NCBI GenBank assembly: GCA_045543455.1
Contig: JAZQMK010000057.1
Span: 54,288 to 118,287 of the forward strand
Length of the DNA: 64,000 nucleotides
Source: SIG291 sp045543455
GTDB taxonomy: Bacteria > Bacillota > Clostridia > Lachnospirales > Lachnospiraceae
Direction: 5' to 3'
In this document: positions 24,029 to 33,827 of the stretch, in pieces
How positions within the stretch are numbered: position 1 is the stretch's first letter
Layout of the letters: each line of letters begins with the position of its first letter
Notes under the pieces: model-generated
What the model was told of the DNA's origin: nothing
Seen by the model: the letters and a program-made list of their open reading frames with translations, nothing else
Databases searched by the model: none
Position numbers and translations under genes: made by a program

Positions 24029-25567
24029 TTGTTAGGGATAAATTCAAAGTTTAAAGAAAAATTGGCAGAAACACTTAAAGCCGTTGTACCAATACTGGCT
24101 ATAGTGCTTATTTTGTGCTTTACTATAGCGCCTATTCCGCCAAGTGTCTTGATGACATTTTTGATAGGTGCAATCTTACTTGTAGTAGGTATGTTATTTT
24201 TTAATGTGGGTGTAGAGATGTCTATGACACCTATGGGAGAGAGAACAGGTGCTATTGTAACCCGTTCAAAGAATATATTTATAATTGTGCTTATTACTTT
24301 TATTATGGGCTTTGTTATTACTATTTCTGAGCCTGATTTACAGGTTCTTGCACAACAGGTACCGTCAATTCCTAATATGACACTTATTTTGGCGGTGGCG
24401 CTTGGAGTAGCAGTATTTTTAGTGTTGGCAATACTTCGTATGTTGTTTAATATTGCACTATCATATTTATTAGTAGTGTTTTATGCTATTATATTTGTTC
24501 TTGCATTTTTTGTACCAAAGGATTTTCTTTCGGTGGCTTTTGACTCCGGCGGTGTTACAACAGGACCGATGACAGTGCCATTTATTATGGCATTTGGTAT
24601 AGGTATTGCTTCTATCCGTAGTGATAAAAATGCGGCAGATGATAGCTTTGGTCTTGTATCAATGTGCTCTGTAGGTCCTATTTTAGCGGTTCTTATATTA
24701 GGACTTATATATAATCCGGGTTCTAGTGAACAAGTATCTGAATCAATTCCTATTATTGACAATACTGTTGATTTGTGGAAATTGTTTATGGTTGAGTTAC
24801 CACATTATTTTGAAGAAATGGCGGTTTCATTATTGCCAATTATAATCTTTTTTGGTATTTTCCAGCTTTTCGCAAGGGATATTAATAAAAGAACTTTGAT
24901 TAAAATTATAGTTGGTCTTATTTATACATATATCGGCCTTGTGCTTTTTCTTACAGGTGTAAATGTTGGTTTTATGCCGGCAGGTAATTACTTAGGTCAA
25001 ACGATTGCTGGACTTTCATATTCATGGATTATAGTTCCAATAGGTATGATTATTGGTTATTTTATAGTTATGGCAGAACCGGCGGTATTCGTGCTTACAA
25101 AGCAAGTTGAGGAGATGACATCCGGTGCTATTTCTGCTAAGGCGATGGGAACAAGTTTGTCTATAGGTGTAGCTACATCAGTTGGATTGGCAATGATTCG
25201 TGTACTTACAGGAATATCAATAATGTGGTTCTTAATTCCAGGTTATTTGATTGCCCTTACTATAACATTTTTTGTTCCAAAGCTGTTTACAGCTATTGCA
25301 TTTGACTCGGGTGGAGTTGCTTCCGGTCCTATGACAGCGACATTTTTACTACCATTTGCAATGGGCGCCTGTGAAGCAATGGGTGGCAATATAATTACAG
25401 ATGCTTTTGGCATAGTTGCTATGGTTGCCATGACACCTCTTATAACTATTCAGGTTATGGGTTTGATTTCGAAGATAAAGGAAATGAAGCTTCACAAATC
25501 AGCAGCTATCGAAAATGTTGTATTGGTTGATGCTACATTTGACGATATGGAAATTATTGAATTGTAG
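24029..25567 (+). CDS. DUF1538 family membrane transporter (UmpAB-like fusion)
   Basis: The 512-residue protein has about 12 membrane helices in two repeated halves. Each half carries the same signature: AFDSGGVTTGPMTVPF near residue 180 and AFDSGGVASGPMTATF near residue 430. This is DUF1538; paired members (UmpA/UmpB) have been reported as Na+/H+ antiporters, and here both halves are in one chain. No ATG start fits; a TTG at 24029 is placed well after GAAAGAGG, and an in-frame TTG at 24005 is an alternative. It is followed by a PII-like gene, a recurring pairing. Confidence 0.8.
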   Translation: MLGINSKFKEKLAETLKAVVPILAIVLILCFTIAPIPPSVLMTFLIGAILLVVGMLFFNVGVEMSMTPMGERTGAIVTRSKNIFIIVLITFIMGFVITISEPDLQVLAQQVPSIPNMTLILAVALGVAVFLVLAILRMLFNIALSYLLVVFYAIIFVLAFFVPKDFLSVAFDSGGVTTGPMTVPFIMAFGIGIASIRSDKNAADDSFGLVSMCSVGPILAVLILGLIYNPGSSEQVSESIPIIDNTVDLWKLFMVELPHYFEEMAVSLLPIIIFFGIFQLFARDINKRTLIKIIVGLIYTYIGLVLFLTGVNVGFMPAGNYLGQTIAGLSYSWIIVPIGMIIGYFIVMAEPAVFVLTKQVEEMTSGAISAKAMGTSLSIGVATSVGLAMIRVLTGISIMWFLIPGYLIALTITFFVPKLFTAIAFDSGGVASGPMTATFLLPFAMGACEAMGGNIITDAFGIVAMVAMTPLITIQVMGLISKIKEMKLHKSAAIENVVLVDATFDDMEIIEL

Positions 25568-25581
25568 TTTGGAGGAATATA

Positions 25582-26259
25582 ATGGGAAATTTATTTTTAA
25601 TGACTACGATTGTTGATCGTAAGGATTCTAACAGATATATAGACGCATTTAAGAAAAATGATGTCAATGTCAATTATATTACTTTGGGTATTGGAACAGC
25701 AACTAATGAGGTGCTTGATTATCTTGGTATGGATACTAGAGAAAAAGCAGTTGCATTTTCTGTGGTAGAAGAAGATAAATGGCTTGAGGTAAAACGCCAT
25801 ATGGAAAAAAAATTGAAGATTGATGCACCGGGTGGTGGAATATCATTTACCATTCCATTAAGTAGTATTGGCGGAAGAAGAACATTACAATTTCTTATAG
25901 AAAAACAGGATTATCAAAAGGAGGAGGAATCCACATTGAAGAATACAACTCATGAACTTATAGTTGTTATTGCAGAACAAGGATATACACAATTAATTAT
26001 GAATGCTGCAAGAGGTGCTGGAGCGTATGGTGGAACAGTTATACATGCTAAAGGAACTGGTATGGAGTTGGCTGAAAAATTCATGGGTGTATCCATTGCT
26101 GTTGAAAAAGAAATTTTATATATTGTAACAAAGACAGAACAAAAAAATGATATTATGAAAGCTATAATGAAAGAAGCAGGAATCGACAGTAAAGCAAAGG
26201 CTATTGCATTTTCTCTTCCTGTAACAAGTACGGCGGGCTTAAGATTGATTGAAGATTAA
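25582..26259 (+). CDS. tandem PII-like regulator (P-II family) partner of DUF1538
   Basis: The 225-residue cytoplasmic protein is made of two PII-like ferredoxin folds (about residues 1-105 and 120-225). The second has a T-loop-like ARGAGAYGGTVIHAKGTG stretch typical of PII-like proteins. PII proteins bind nucleotides and small ligands and gate membrane transporters. Being 14 bases after the DUF1538 gene, this one probably senses a ligand and controls that transporter. GGAGGAA serves as RBS and a terminator follows. Confidence 0.8.
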   Translation: MGNLFLMTTIVDRKDSNRYIDAFKKNDVNVNYITLGIGTATNEVLDYLGMDTREKAVAFSVVEEDKWLEVKRHMEKKLKIDAPGGGISFTIPLSSIGGRRTLQFLIEKQDYQKEEESTLKNTTHELIVVIAEQGYTQLIMNAARGAGAYGGTVIHAKGTGMELAEKFMGVSIAVEKEILYIVTKTEQKNDIMKAIMKEAGIDSKAKAIAFSLPVTSTAGLRLIED

Positions 26260-26265
26260 GGATAG

Positions 26266-26295
26266 AAGGTGATCACAAATGTGGTCACCTTTTTA
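26266..26295 (+). terminator. terminator after PII-like gene
   Basis: The stem AGGTGATCAC (26267-26276) pairs with GTGGTCACCT (26281-26290) with one GU pair and an AAAT loop, followed by TTTTTA. Confidence 0.85.
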
Positions 26296-26380
26296 TGGAT
26301 TTTATAGATTATTTTTCTAGGATATGTTAAAATATAAGTATATTTTGACGGATAGTAAGAATGAAAGGAAAATATGTATT

Positions 26381-28783
26381 ATGGATAATTTAAATGAAAC
26401 AACTTGGCTTTTGGATGGTAGTTTAAAGGATGAAGAATTATTTAACAGACCGTATGTTTTTAATGATTTAAGAAAATTGCTATACAGCCTAAATGAGTCT
26501 TCAAATGTCACAGTTTATGTTAAGCCTTATGTTTACTGGATTGATGATCCGGATGCTACTGATGAGGTGGTTTGTGAGGAAGGCTATGAGGTACCATTTG
26601 GCGTAGTGGTTCGTAGCGAAAGTCTTAGATTTATCGGTTTGGGAGATAATCGTGATGAGGTAATATTTGCAGGGAACAGAGGACAATCCCATGGTTCTAA
26701 GGGTAATTATACAATGTTTTTCTTTATAGTGAACCATTTAGAGATGGAAAATATAACTATTGCTAATTATTGTAGCATAGACCTTGAGTATCCGTATAAA
26801 CCAGAGCTTAATCATAAGAAAAGAACAAGTACAATTACGCAGGCGCAGTTAGGTATGCAGCAGGGTGACAGATTTTTTGCCAAGAATTGTAACTTTATCA
26901 GCCGTCTTAATATGATGCCGGTTAATGGTGGTAAGCGTTGTTTATATAAGGATTGCCATTTTGAAAGTACAGACGATGCCCTTAATGGACATGCAGTATA
27001 TTTAGACTGTGATTTTGATTTCTACGGAAATAGACCGATTTATTATACAGTTGAATCTGGAGCAGTATTTTTAAATTGTCTCTTTAACGGACGAATTATT
27101 GCTGAAAATGTTGAGAGAAAACAGTATTTTACTAAGGAAGGTGGACCTGTTACTGTTGTAAATTGCAGATATGAGACTAAGACAGATGATAAAAATCCTG
27201 GTATTGGCTGGACTAAATATCCAAATTCAGATTTAAAATGCTATCAGTCGAATATGCTATATGATGGAAAAAACATCGTTATATCAGGAGAAGATGCATT
27301 AGAAACAGTGTGCATGGAAGGTAAAGATATTGAAAATGCTTACTGCATAAAGCTTGAAAATGATGTGGTATATAATACATATAATCTGTTACGAGGTAAG
27401 GATGACTGGGATCCTTTAGGCGTAAAGGATATAATTACAAATGAAGGAAAAGATAAAATGCCAACACTTCTTTTGGTTCAGGCTTCTAAGGAAGAATTAA
27501 TATCAGGAGATGAGACAATAACATTAGTGTCGAAGGCTTTCTATTTCTACGAAGAAGAAGCAGATAATGTAGAGTTTACATATTTTGTGTCTGAAGAAGA
27601 TAGTAAATATGTTGTGCTTAAGGATAATGGAGACGGAACCTGCGTAATAGAAGGAATTAATGATGAAGATTTTGCTAAGGATGTTATGGTACATACTATA
27701 ACTAAGGCAGGCTTAGAAGGTCAGGTTAAATTACATATAAGACCAAGCTTAAAAGAAGCACCAGAATTTATTAAAAAACCGTCTATTGTAATTGAAAATG
27801 GTGTAGCCAGCTTAGAATATACAGCAGATTTTGAAGGCTATGATGATCATTCTATAATTAGATGGTACCGTTGCAAAAATGAAGATAAGTCAGATGCAAT
27901 ATTAGTAGCAGTTTCAAGAAATGATGTGCCTATGAAGGAATATTTATTAGGCTACGAAGATGTAGGGTATTATCTTGTGGCAACAATTAAGACCAATCAC
28001 ATCAGAAGCCGAATAGGCGAAGAAGTAAGTATAATAGCTGATGAAAGGATTAAAAAGGATATGCTTACTGTGACAGAATATAAATTTGTCACAGATTTTA
28101 CAAATATGCCAATTGATAATCAGCCACAGCTTATACCAGGCTTTGTAAGTTTAGATGATAGTCGCCCATTAGATACTAAAGACTTTGCAAAATGGGGCGT
28201 AGACAAAAATGATACAGCTTGGAAATATGGTACAACAGGCAATGGAAGCATTGGAGAAGGACTTTATCAGGCTGTTCAGGGTGCAAGATTTAGATACACG
28301 CCAATAGAAGGCAAATATGGCGATATGAGTCTTTACATTAAGGCAGATCCTGCTAAAACAGCAGGTCAGGGCTTTGGTAACGCGGGACAATATATGGATA
28401 TTTGTATAAAATTTGATCATGTTACACAAAGTGGAGTTGGTATAAGAATACTTCGTTCGCAAGAAGCTTCAAATGGTGTAAAATTCCTATTTGTACAGTA
28501 CAACAATGGTGTTACATCCTTCTTGAATGAAGGAGTATTAACCTCATGTTATCATACTAATTTAGAGATTTTTATAAAACTTTGTAACAATGTGTTATCA
28601 GTTAGTGCACAATCGCCAATAAGCTCAGATTTGTACGAGCAAAAGGTTGATATGAGCATAGTACTTGATGATATTGAAACTAATGATTTTGGAGGCGTTT
28701 TGATACATCATGCCGGAACACCGGGAATAGGTGGCTGGCAAAACACCACAATGCTTCACTATATGGAAATTAACTGGAATTAA
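26381..28783 (+). CDS. pectinesterase-like right-handed beta-helix protein
   Basis: The 800-residue protein has an N-terminal half (about 40-330) with the repeating short strands of a pectin-lyase/pectinesterase fold. Landmarks are LRFIGLGDNRDEVIF, MENITIANY, the central AQLGMQQGDRFFAKNCNF and GHAVYLDCDFDF. The Gln/Asp positions resemble the carbohydrate esterase family 8 active-site layout. Residues about 430-570 look like Ig-type domains, and the last 220 residues form a lectin-like beta domain (FRYTPIEGKYGDMSLYI). There is no signal peptide, so it would act in the cytoplasm or leave by another route. Esterase activity is an inference. Confidence 0.6.
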   Translation: MDNLNETTWLLDGSLKDEELFNRPYVFNDLRKLLYSLNESSNVTVYVKPYVYWIDDPDATDEVVCEEGYEVPFGVVVRSESLRFIGLGDNRDEVIFAGNRGQSHGSKGNYTMFFFIVNHLEMENITIANYCSIDLEYPYKPELNHKKRTSTITQAQLGMQQGDRFFAKNCNFISRLNMMPVNGGKRCLYKDCHFESTDDALNGHAVYLDCDFDFYGNRPIYYTVESGAVFLNCLFNGRIIAENVERKQYFTKEGGPVTVVNCRYETKTDDKNPGIGWTKYPNSDLKCYQSNMLYDGKNIVISGEDALETVCMEGKDIENAYCIKLENDVVYNTYNLLRGKDDWDPLGVKDIITNEGKDKMPTLLLVQASKEELISGDETITLVSKAFYFYEEEADNVEFTYFVSEEDSKYVVLKDNGDGTCVIEGINDEDFAKDVMVHTITKAGLEGQVKLHIRPSLKEAPEFIKKPSIVIENGVASLEYTADFEGYDDHSIIRWYRCKNEDKSDAILVAVSRNDVPMKEYLLGYEDVGYYLVATIKTNHIRSRIGEEVSIIADERIKKDMLTVTEYKFVTDFTNMPIDNQPQLIPGFVSLDDSRPLDTKDFAKWGVDKNDTAWKYGTTGNGSIGEGLYQAVQGARFRYTPIEGKYGDMSLYIKADPAKTAGQGFGNAGQYMDICIKFDHVTQSGVGIRILRSQEASNGVKFLFVQYNNGVTSFLNEGVLTSCYHTNLEIFIKLCNNVLSVSAQSPISSDLYEQKVDMSIVLDDIETNDFGGVLIHHAGTPGIGGWQNTTMLHYMEINWN

Positions 28784-28794
28784 GGAGGAATTAT

Positions 28795-30615
28795 ATGCCA
28801 CCAATTGGAGGCCCAATGGGCAGAGGTTATTTAACAGAAGAAGAAAAGGCCAACAAGCCAAAAGTTACTCTGCCATTATTAAAAAGAATTTTTTCGTATT
28901 TATGGCCATACTGGAAGCAGTTGCTTGTGGTATTGGTATGTATAATTATTTCGTCTGTTTTAGGCTTGCTTCCATCAGTACTAACAGGACGTATTATTGA
29001 TGAAGGTCTTATTAACAGAGATTTAAAAATGCTGATTATACTTATACTTGCTTCGCTTGGAGTAAGTTTAGGTTCTAATCTTATACAAGTTGCAGAAAGC
29101 TATCTTAATAATTGGATTGCGCAGCATATTACATTTGATTTGCGTAATAAAATGTATGGACATTTACAAAAAATGTCTCAGGGATTTTTCACATCAAATA
29201 ACCAGGGTGATATTATAACTCGTATGACTAGTGACATTTCAGGCGTTGAAAGGGTTATATCAAGTACATTTACATCCATTTTGTCCAACAGTATTACACT
29301 TATTTGTGCTGTTGTAATTATGTATAGAGAAAACTGGGTGCTAGCTACAGTGGGTGTTTTGGTTATTCCACTTTTTACAATACCTACAAGACTTGCCGGC
29401 AAGACAAGATGGGAGCTTACAAGAGATGCTCAGGAATGTAATGATGAGATAAATGGCATCTTAAATGAAACTCTTTCCGTAAGTGGTCAGCTTTTGGTTA
29501 AACTTTTCGGCAAAGAAAAGTATGAATATGACAAATACGAAAAGGTTAATGCAAAAATGATTAAGCTTCACATCAAGGAAAGTATGGCAGGCCGTTGGTT
29601 TAGAGTGGTTATAAATACTTTTTCAAGTGTAGGCCCGATGCTTATATACCTTGTTGGCGGTATACTTATGATGAAGTATGATGCAGACCTTTCTGTAGGT
29701 GATATTACTGTACTTGTAGCTTTACTTGGAAGAATGTATGGTCCTGTTAATTCGCTTCTTAATATGCAGGTTGAATGGATTCGTTCTATGGCATTATTTA
29801 CTAGAATTTTTGAATATTTTGATATGCCAGTTGAAATTCAAAATGCACCAGATGCTATTAGACCTGATAAGGCACAAGGAAATGTGGAATTTAAAAATGT
29901 TCAGTTTTCATATAATCCTGAGCGTCAGATATTAAAGGATGTAAGCTTTACTTTAAAGAGTGGCAATAGTATAGCTATTGTAGGTCCATCTGGTTCAGGA
30001 AAGAGTACAATTATCAATCTTATACCACGTCTTTATGATGTGTGCGGAGGTGAGGTAACATTTGATGGATTAAATGTTAAGCAGCTTGATTTGGAATTCC
30101 TTAGAGAAAATATAGGTATTGTAAGCCAGGAAACATATTTATTCAATGGTACTATTAGAGAAAATCTTTTATATGCTAAGCCGGATGCTACAGAAGAAGA
30201 GCTTATTGAGGCTTGTAAAAAGGCTAATATCTATGATTTCATTAAGAAGCAGGAAAAGGGCTTAGATGCTATGGTAGGTAATAGAGGTCTTAAGTTGTCA
30301 GGCGGTGAAAAACAAAGAATATCAATTGCCAGAATTTTATTAAAGAATCCGGTGTTGTTTATATTTGATGAAGCAACATCTTCTCTTGATTCAATATCAG
30401 AAAGTAAGATTCAAGAGGCAATCGATCCAATTATTCATTCAAGAACAAGTATACTTATTGCACACAGGCTTTCAACAATTTTGGCAGCGGATGAGATTTT
30501 GGTTATCAAGGATGGTAAGATTGTAGAACGTGGTGTTCATAGCGAGCTTGTAAAGGCTGGTGGAACATATACGGAGCTTTATGAAACACAGTTTGGAAAG
30601 CTAGATAGTAAATGA
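28795..30615 (+). CDS. ABC transporter, fused permease and ATPase (exporter type)
   Basis: The 606-residue half-transporter has six membrane helices (about 35-340). The nucleotide-binding domain has Walker A GPSGSGKST, signature LSGGEKQRISIARI, Walker B LFIFDEATSSLD and the H-loop IAHRLSTI. All motifs are intact. The N-terminus (PPIGGPMGRGYLTEEEKANKPK) is common in Clostridia homologues. It begins 11 bases after the beta-helix gene with AAGGAGG as RBS. Two copies should form a homodimer; the substrate is unknown. Confidence 0.88.
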   Translation: MPPIGGPMGRGYLTEEEKANKPKVTLPLLKRIFSYLWPYWKQLLVVLVCIIISSVLGLLPSVLTGRIIDEGLINRDLKMLIILILASLGVSLGSNLIQVAESYLNNWIAQHITFDLRNKMYGHLQKMSQGFFTSNNQGDIITRMTSDISGVERVISSTFTSILSNSITLICAVVIMYRENWVLATVGVLVIPLFTIPTRLAGKTRWELTRDAQECNDEINGILNETLSVSGQLLVKLFGKEKYEYDKYEKVNAKMIKLHIKESMAGRWFRVVINTFSSVGPMLIYLVGGILMMKYDADLSVGDITVLVALLGRMYGPVNSLLNMQVEWIRSMALFTRIFEYFDMPVEIQNAPDAIRPDKAQGNVEFKNVQFSYNPERQILKDVSFTLKSGNSIAIVGPSGSGKSTIINLIPRLYDVCGGEVTFDGLNVKQLDLEFLRENIGIVSQETYLFNGTIRENLLYAKPDATEEELIEACKKANIYDFIKKQEKGLDAMVGNRGLKLSGGEKQRISIARILLKNPVLFIFDEATSSLDSISESKIQEAIDPIIHSRTSILIAHRLSTILAADEILVIKDGKIVERGVHSELVKAGGTYTELYETQFGKLDSK

Positions 30616-30637
30616 TGAAAAATGAGGAGAATAATTT

Positions 30638-31834
30638 ATGAAAAAAATAGTGTTTTTACTGTTATTGGTGACGTTTTGCGTGTCATCAGGCTGTAAAAAG
30701 GAAGTTAATAATAATGAGAATACATCAGTTGATGCAATAACAACAACTGTAGCCAAGGAGGAGCCAACTACAGAAGCACCAACAGAAGCTCCTACAAAAG
30801 CACCTGAATATACCTTAGAAGAAGGTAATGATGGCAGTTTTGTGAAAATGTGGAAGAATGAAAATGGTAAAATAACTAAAAAGATAGAGTATAGTGCAGC
30901 TAATAACAAAACAATATTTAGTGAATACAGATATGACAGTTTTAATGTTCAATATTTTTTTCATGAATACATAGGCGAAGGAAATTTGGCAGAAGAATTT
31001 GAGAAAGGTAATTTTTCAGGAGCTAATGAAGAAAGCTTTGCAGATGATTCATATAGTGGTGGATATGAAGTTGATATAGCTAATGCATTTACAGTAACAA
31101 GAGAGGATTTGGCACCTTTATATGCAAAAGCAAAGAATATTAGCGACAAATATGGAGTAATAATTCTTATTGCGGACAAGATAATGGAAGAAACTGGTGG
31201 AGCATTACCTTGCTATGAATATGCTAAGATAGAGCCATGTCTTGAATATATTGATCTGACTTTATCTGCATATCCAAAGGATTTCTTTAAGAACTTTTCA
31301 GATATGAATGTAGAGAGAACTGTGTGCATACAACTTGTGGATGAGGGGTATGCTCCAGGCGTGTATTTTAGTGGTGGAAGTAATTTGATGCTTCAGATGG
31401 ATGTTAATTGTGTAAATGGAGAAGATAATGGAGATTTTTTTGTATATACATTACATCATGAAATAGGTCATGCAATTAATGATAGATTGTTTACGAGGGC
31501 TCCGGGACTTGAAACTGCGCTTACAGAAGAAAAATGGAATACATTTAATCCTCCGGGCTTTGAATATGGTGGGGATGAAAGAGAAAATGAAGTGTTTTTA
31601 GAAGGCGATAATTCATTGTATTTTACATATAGCTACGGCTGCAATAATCCAGAAGAAGACAGAGCAACTATATTTGGATATGCAATGTCATATTATCATG
31701 GATATCAGGATGAAAGCTATGCTTTTAACGAAAAGGTAGATGCTAAACTTAAATATTTAAGCCAGTGTATAAGAGCAGGGTTTAGAATAGAAACTAAGGA
31801 AAAACTTCCTTGGGAATATATTTTAGATGTTTAG
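30638..31834 (+). CDS. lipoprotein zinc metallopeptidase (HEXXH)
   Basis: The 398-residue protein has a lipoprotein signal (VFLLLLVTFCVSSGC) and a Thr/Pro/Glu tether (TTEAPTEAPTKAP). The folded domain contains TLHHEIGHAINDRLF near residue 275. The HEIGH sequence is a zinc-binding metallopeptidase motif, and a downstream Glu/Asp-rich segment (ENEVFLEGD, NPEEDRATIFGYAM) may give the third ligand. It fits the putative zinc-binding lipoprotein peptidases of Lachnospiraceae. It is probably anchored outside the membrane. Substrate unknown. Confidence 0.72.
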   Translation: MKKIVFLLLLVTFCVSSGCKKEVNNNENTSVDAITTTVAKEEPTTEAPTEAPTKAPEYTLEEGNDGSFVKMWKNENGKITKKIEYSAANNKTIFSEYRYDSFNVQYFFHEYIGEGNLAEEFEKGNFSGANEESFADDSYSGGYEVDIANAFTVTREDLAPLYAKAKNISDKYGVIILIADKIMEETGGALPCYEYAKIEPCLEYIDLTLSAYPKDFFKNFSDMNVERTVCIQLVDEGYAPGVYFSGGSNLMLQMDVNCVNGEDNGDFFVYTLHHEIGHAINDRLFTRAPGLETALTEEKWNTFNPPGFEYGGDERENEVFLEGDNSLYFTYSYGCNNPEEDRATIFGYAMSYYHGYQDESYAFNEKVDAKLKYLSQCIRAGFRIETKEKLPWEYILDV

Positions 31835-31863
31835 TTGAGATTTTTATCCGAATTTGATATAAT
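31835..31863 (+). promoter_or_regulatory. promoter of diguanylate cyclase gene
   Basis: TTGAGA (31835-31840), a 17-base spacer and TATAAT (31858-31863) lie 45 bases before the ATG. The -35 box touches the stop codon of the upstream gene. Confidence 0.6.
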
Positions 31864-31907
31864 ACAAGTGAATTTGCGAAGGTGAAAATGTATATTGGGA
31901 GGAAAAT

Positions 31908-33815
31908 ATGAAGTCACTAAAGAGTATGATTAGTAGATATATGAAGCTTATTTCCTGGATACTAATAGTAGTTATTATGTTTATGGTATTAAGTATTCAA
32001 ATATTAAATGAACAAAAACGTGCCTATATACATTCTAAGGAGACATTTACACTTATTAATCAGGTGTTAGAAGATAATAGAGTTGAATTAGACAATATCA
32101 CTAAGGAATATAAGCAAAATTGTCTTAATAATGCAGAAGTTATTTCGCATATTCTTGAAGGCAAACCACAGCTTATTGACGATATAGAAGCGCTAAAGGA
32201 AGTTGCACAACTAGTAGGTGTGGATGAGATTCATCTGTTTGATGAAAGCGGATGTATATATGCAGGCACTCATAAAAAGTACTATGGCCTTTCGTTTGAT
32301 AGTGGCGAGCAGATAAGCTTTTTTAAACCTTTATTAGAGGATAAAAGTTTAAAATTGGTGCAGAGTATAACTCCTAATACAGCAGAAAGTAAATTAATGC
32401 AATATTCAGCTCTTTGGAGTGAATCCGGCAAGTTTATTGTTCAGGTAGGTATGGAGCCTGTAAATGTTCAAAAGGTTACTAAAAAGAATGAGTTATCATA
32501 TATATTTCGTTCATTTAAGATAAATACGGAAGCAGATTTCGTGGCTATTGAAAAGTCCAGTGGCAAGGTGGTTGGTGCTACAGATGACGATATATTAGGT
32601 AAAACAGTGGATGAGATAGGGCTTTCCATGAATGAAATTAAGAATGACCGCAATGGTTTTCATGATAATATCAATGGTAAAAATATGTTTGTGGTATTTG
32701 ATGAGTATGAAGACAAATATATTGGTTACGGAGTGTTGAATAGTAAATTGTACGAGCGTGTACCAATGAATACATTAGTTATAGTAATGTGTATTGGATT
32801 TGTGATATTTGTTTTGTCAAATGTTATTATAAGTTGCTTGGATAAATATGTGGTAAAGGGTATCAAAGATATTAATTTCAAGCTGGAAAATATATCAAAC
32901 GGACACTTCGAAGATACTGTAAACGTTAAAACAAATATTGAATTTGCTGAACTAAGTAAATATATTAATGTTATGAAGAAAAGTCTTTTGGAAAATAATA
33001 AAAAGATGTCTTATGTACTTAGTAAAACCAATACATATATAGCTGTGTATGAATATAACAATAGTATGCAAAAGGTTCGTTTTACAGGTTATATAAAAGA
33101 GGTGTTAGATTTGCCGGAGGGCGAATTAGAAACCCTTGCATCAGATTTTAAATTGTTTAATAAATACATTGATCTTATTTATACAAGACCAGTGGAAAAT
33201 ATGGAAGGTGTGTATAAGCTCAATGAGAACAGCTATGTAAAAATCGAAGAAATAAAAGATGAAGATGAAGTTTTTGGCGTAATAGTTGATGTAACGGATG
33301 ATGTTGTTAAACTAAAAACTGTTGAAAATGAAAGAGATATTGATATTTTAACCGGTCTTTACAACAGAAGAGGTTTTGAGAGCCGAATTAAGGAGCTGTT
33401 AAATGAACCAGAGAAGATAGAGTATTGTACTTTGATTATGCTAGATGCAGATGGCCTTAAGACTATAAATGATAATTATGGTCATGATAAAGGTGATGTA
33501 TACTTAAAGAAAATAGCCGCAATTATTAATAATTTCGGTATTAAGGAAAGTTTGTCAGCCAGAATAGGCGGAGATGAATTTGTATTATTTTTATATGAAT
33601 ATGATGATATGGATGAAATTACAAATACAATTCACACGATACGATATATTCAGGAGCACAGTACAGCCCGTTTAGGGGATGATGTAAATGTAGCACTTAG
33701 ATTTTCATTTGGTTATGCAGTACCGGATGGTAATTATGACTACGAGACATTATTAAAGGCTGCTGATGAAATGATGTATAATAATAAAAAAGCAAGAAAA
33801 GAAAATAATAAGTAA
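31908..33815 (+). CDS. membrane diguanylate cyclase (Cache-like sensor, HAMP, GGDEF)
   Basis: The 635-residue protein has a membrane helix at 12-33, an extracellular sensor domain (about 40-285, dCache-like) and a second helix at 290-312. A HAMP-like linker (312-360) and a PAS-like segment (about 370-470) follow. A GGDEF domain (about 480-632) has ILTGLYNRRGFE, MLDADGLKTINDNYGHDKGD and the catalytic ARIGGDEFVLFLYEYD. It should make c-di-GMP. The inhibitory RxxD motif expected before GGDEF is absent, so product feedback is probably lost. An RBS (GGGAGG) is present. Confidence 0.88.
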   Translation: MKSLKSMISRYMKLISWILIVVIMFMVLSIQILNEQKRAYIHSKETFTLINQVLEDNRVELDNITKEYKQNCLNNAEVISHILEGKPQLIDDIEALKEVAQLVGVDEIHLFDESGCIYAGTHKKYYGLSFDSGEQISFFKPLLEDKSLKLVQSITPNTAESKLMQYSALWSESGKFIVQVGMEPVNVQKVTKKNELSYIFRSFKINTEADFVAIEKSSGKVVGATDDDILGKTVDEIGLSMNEIKNDRNGFHDNINGKNMFVVFDEYEDKYIGYGVLNSKLYERVPMNTLVIVMCIGFVIFVLSNVIISCLDKYVVKGIKDINFKLENISNGHFEDTVNVKTNIEFAELSKYINVMKKSLLENNKKMSYVLSKTNTYIAVYEYNNSMQKVRFTGYIKEVLDLPEGELETLASDFKLFNKYIDLIYTRPVENMEGVYKLNENSYVKIEEIKDEDEVFGVIVDVTDDVVKLKTVENERDIDILTGLYNRRGFESRIKELLNEPEKIEYCTLIMLDADGLKTINDNYGHDKGDVYLKKIAAIINNFGIKESLSARIGGDEFVLFLYEYDDMDEITNTIHTIRYIQEHSTARLGDDVNVALRFSFGYAVPDGNYDYETLLKAADEMMYNNKKARKENNK

Positions 33816-33827
33816 TGGAGGAATAGT

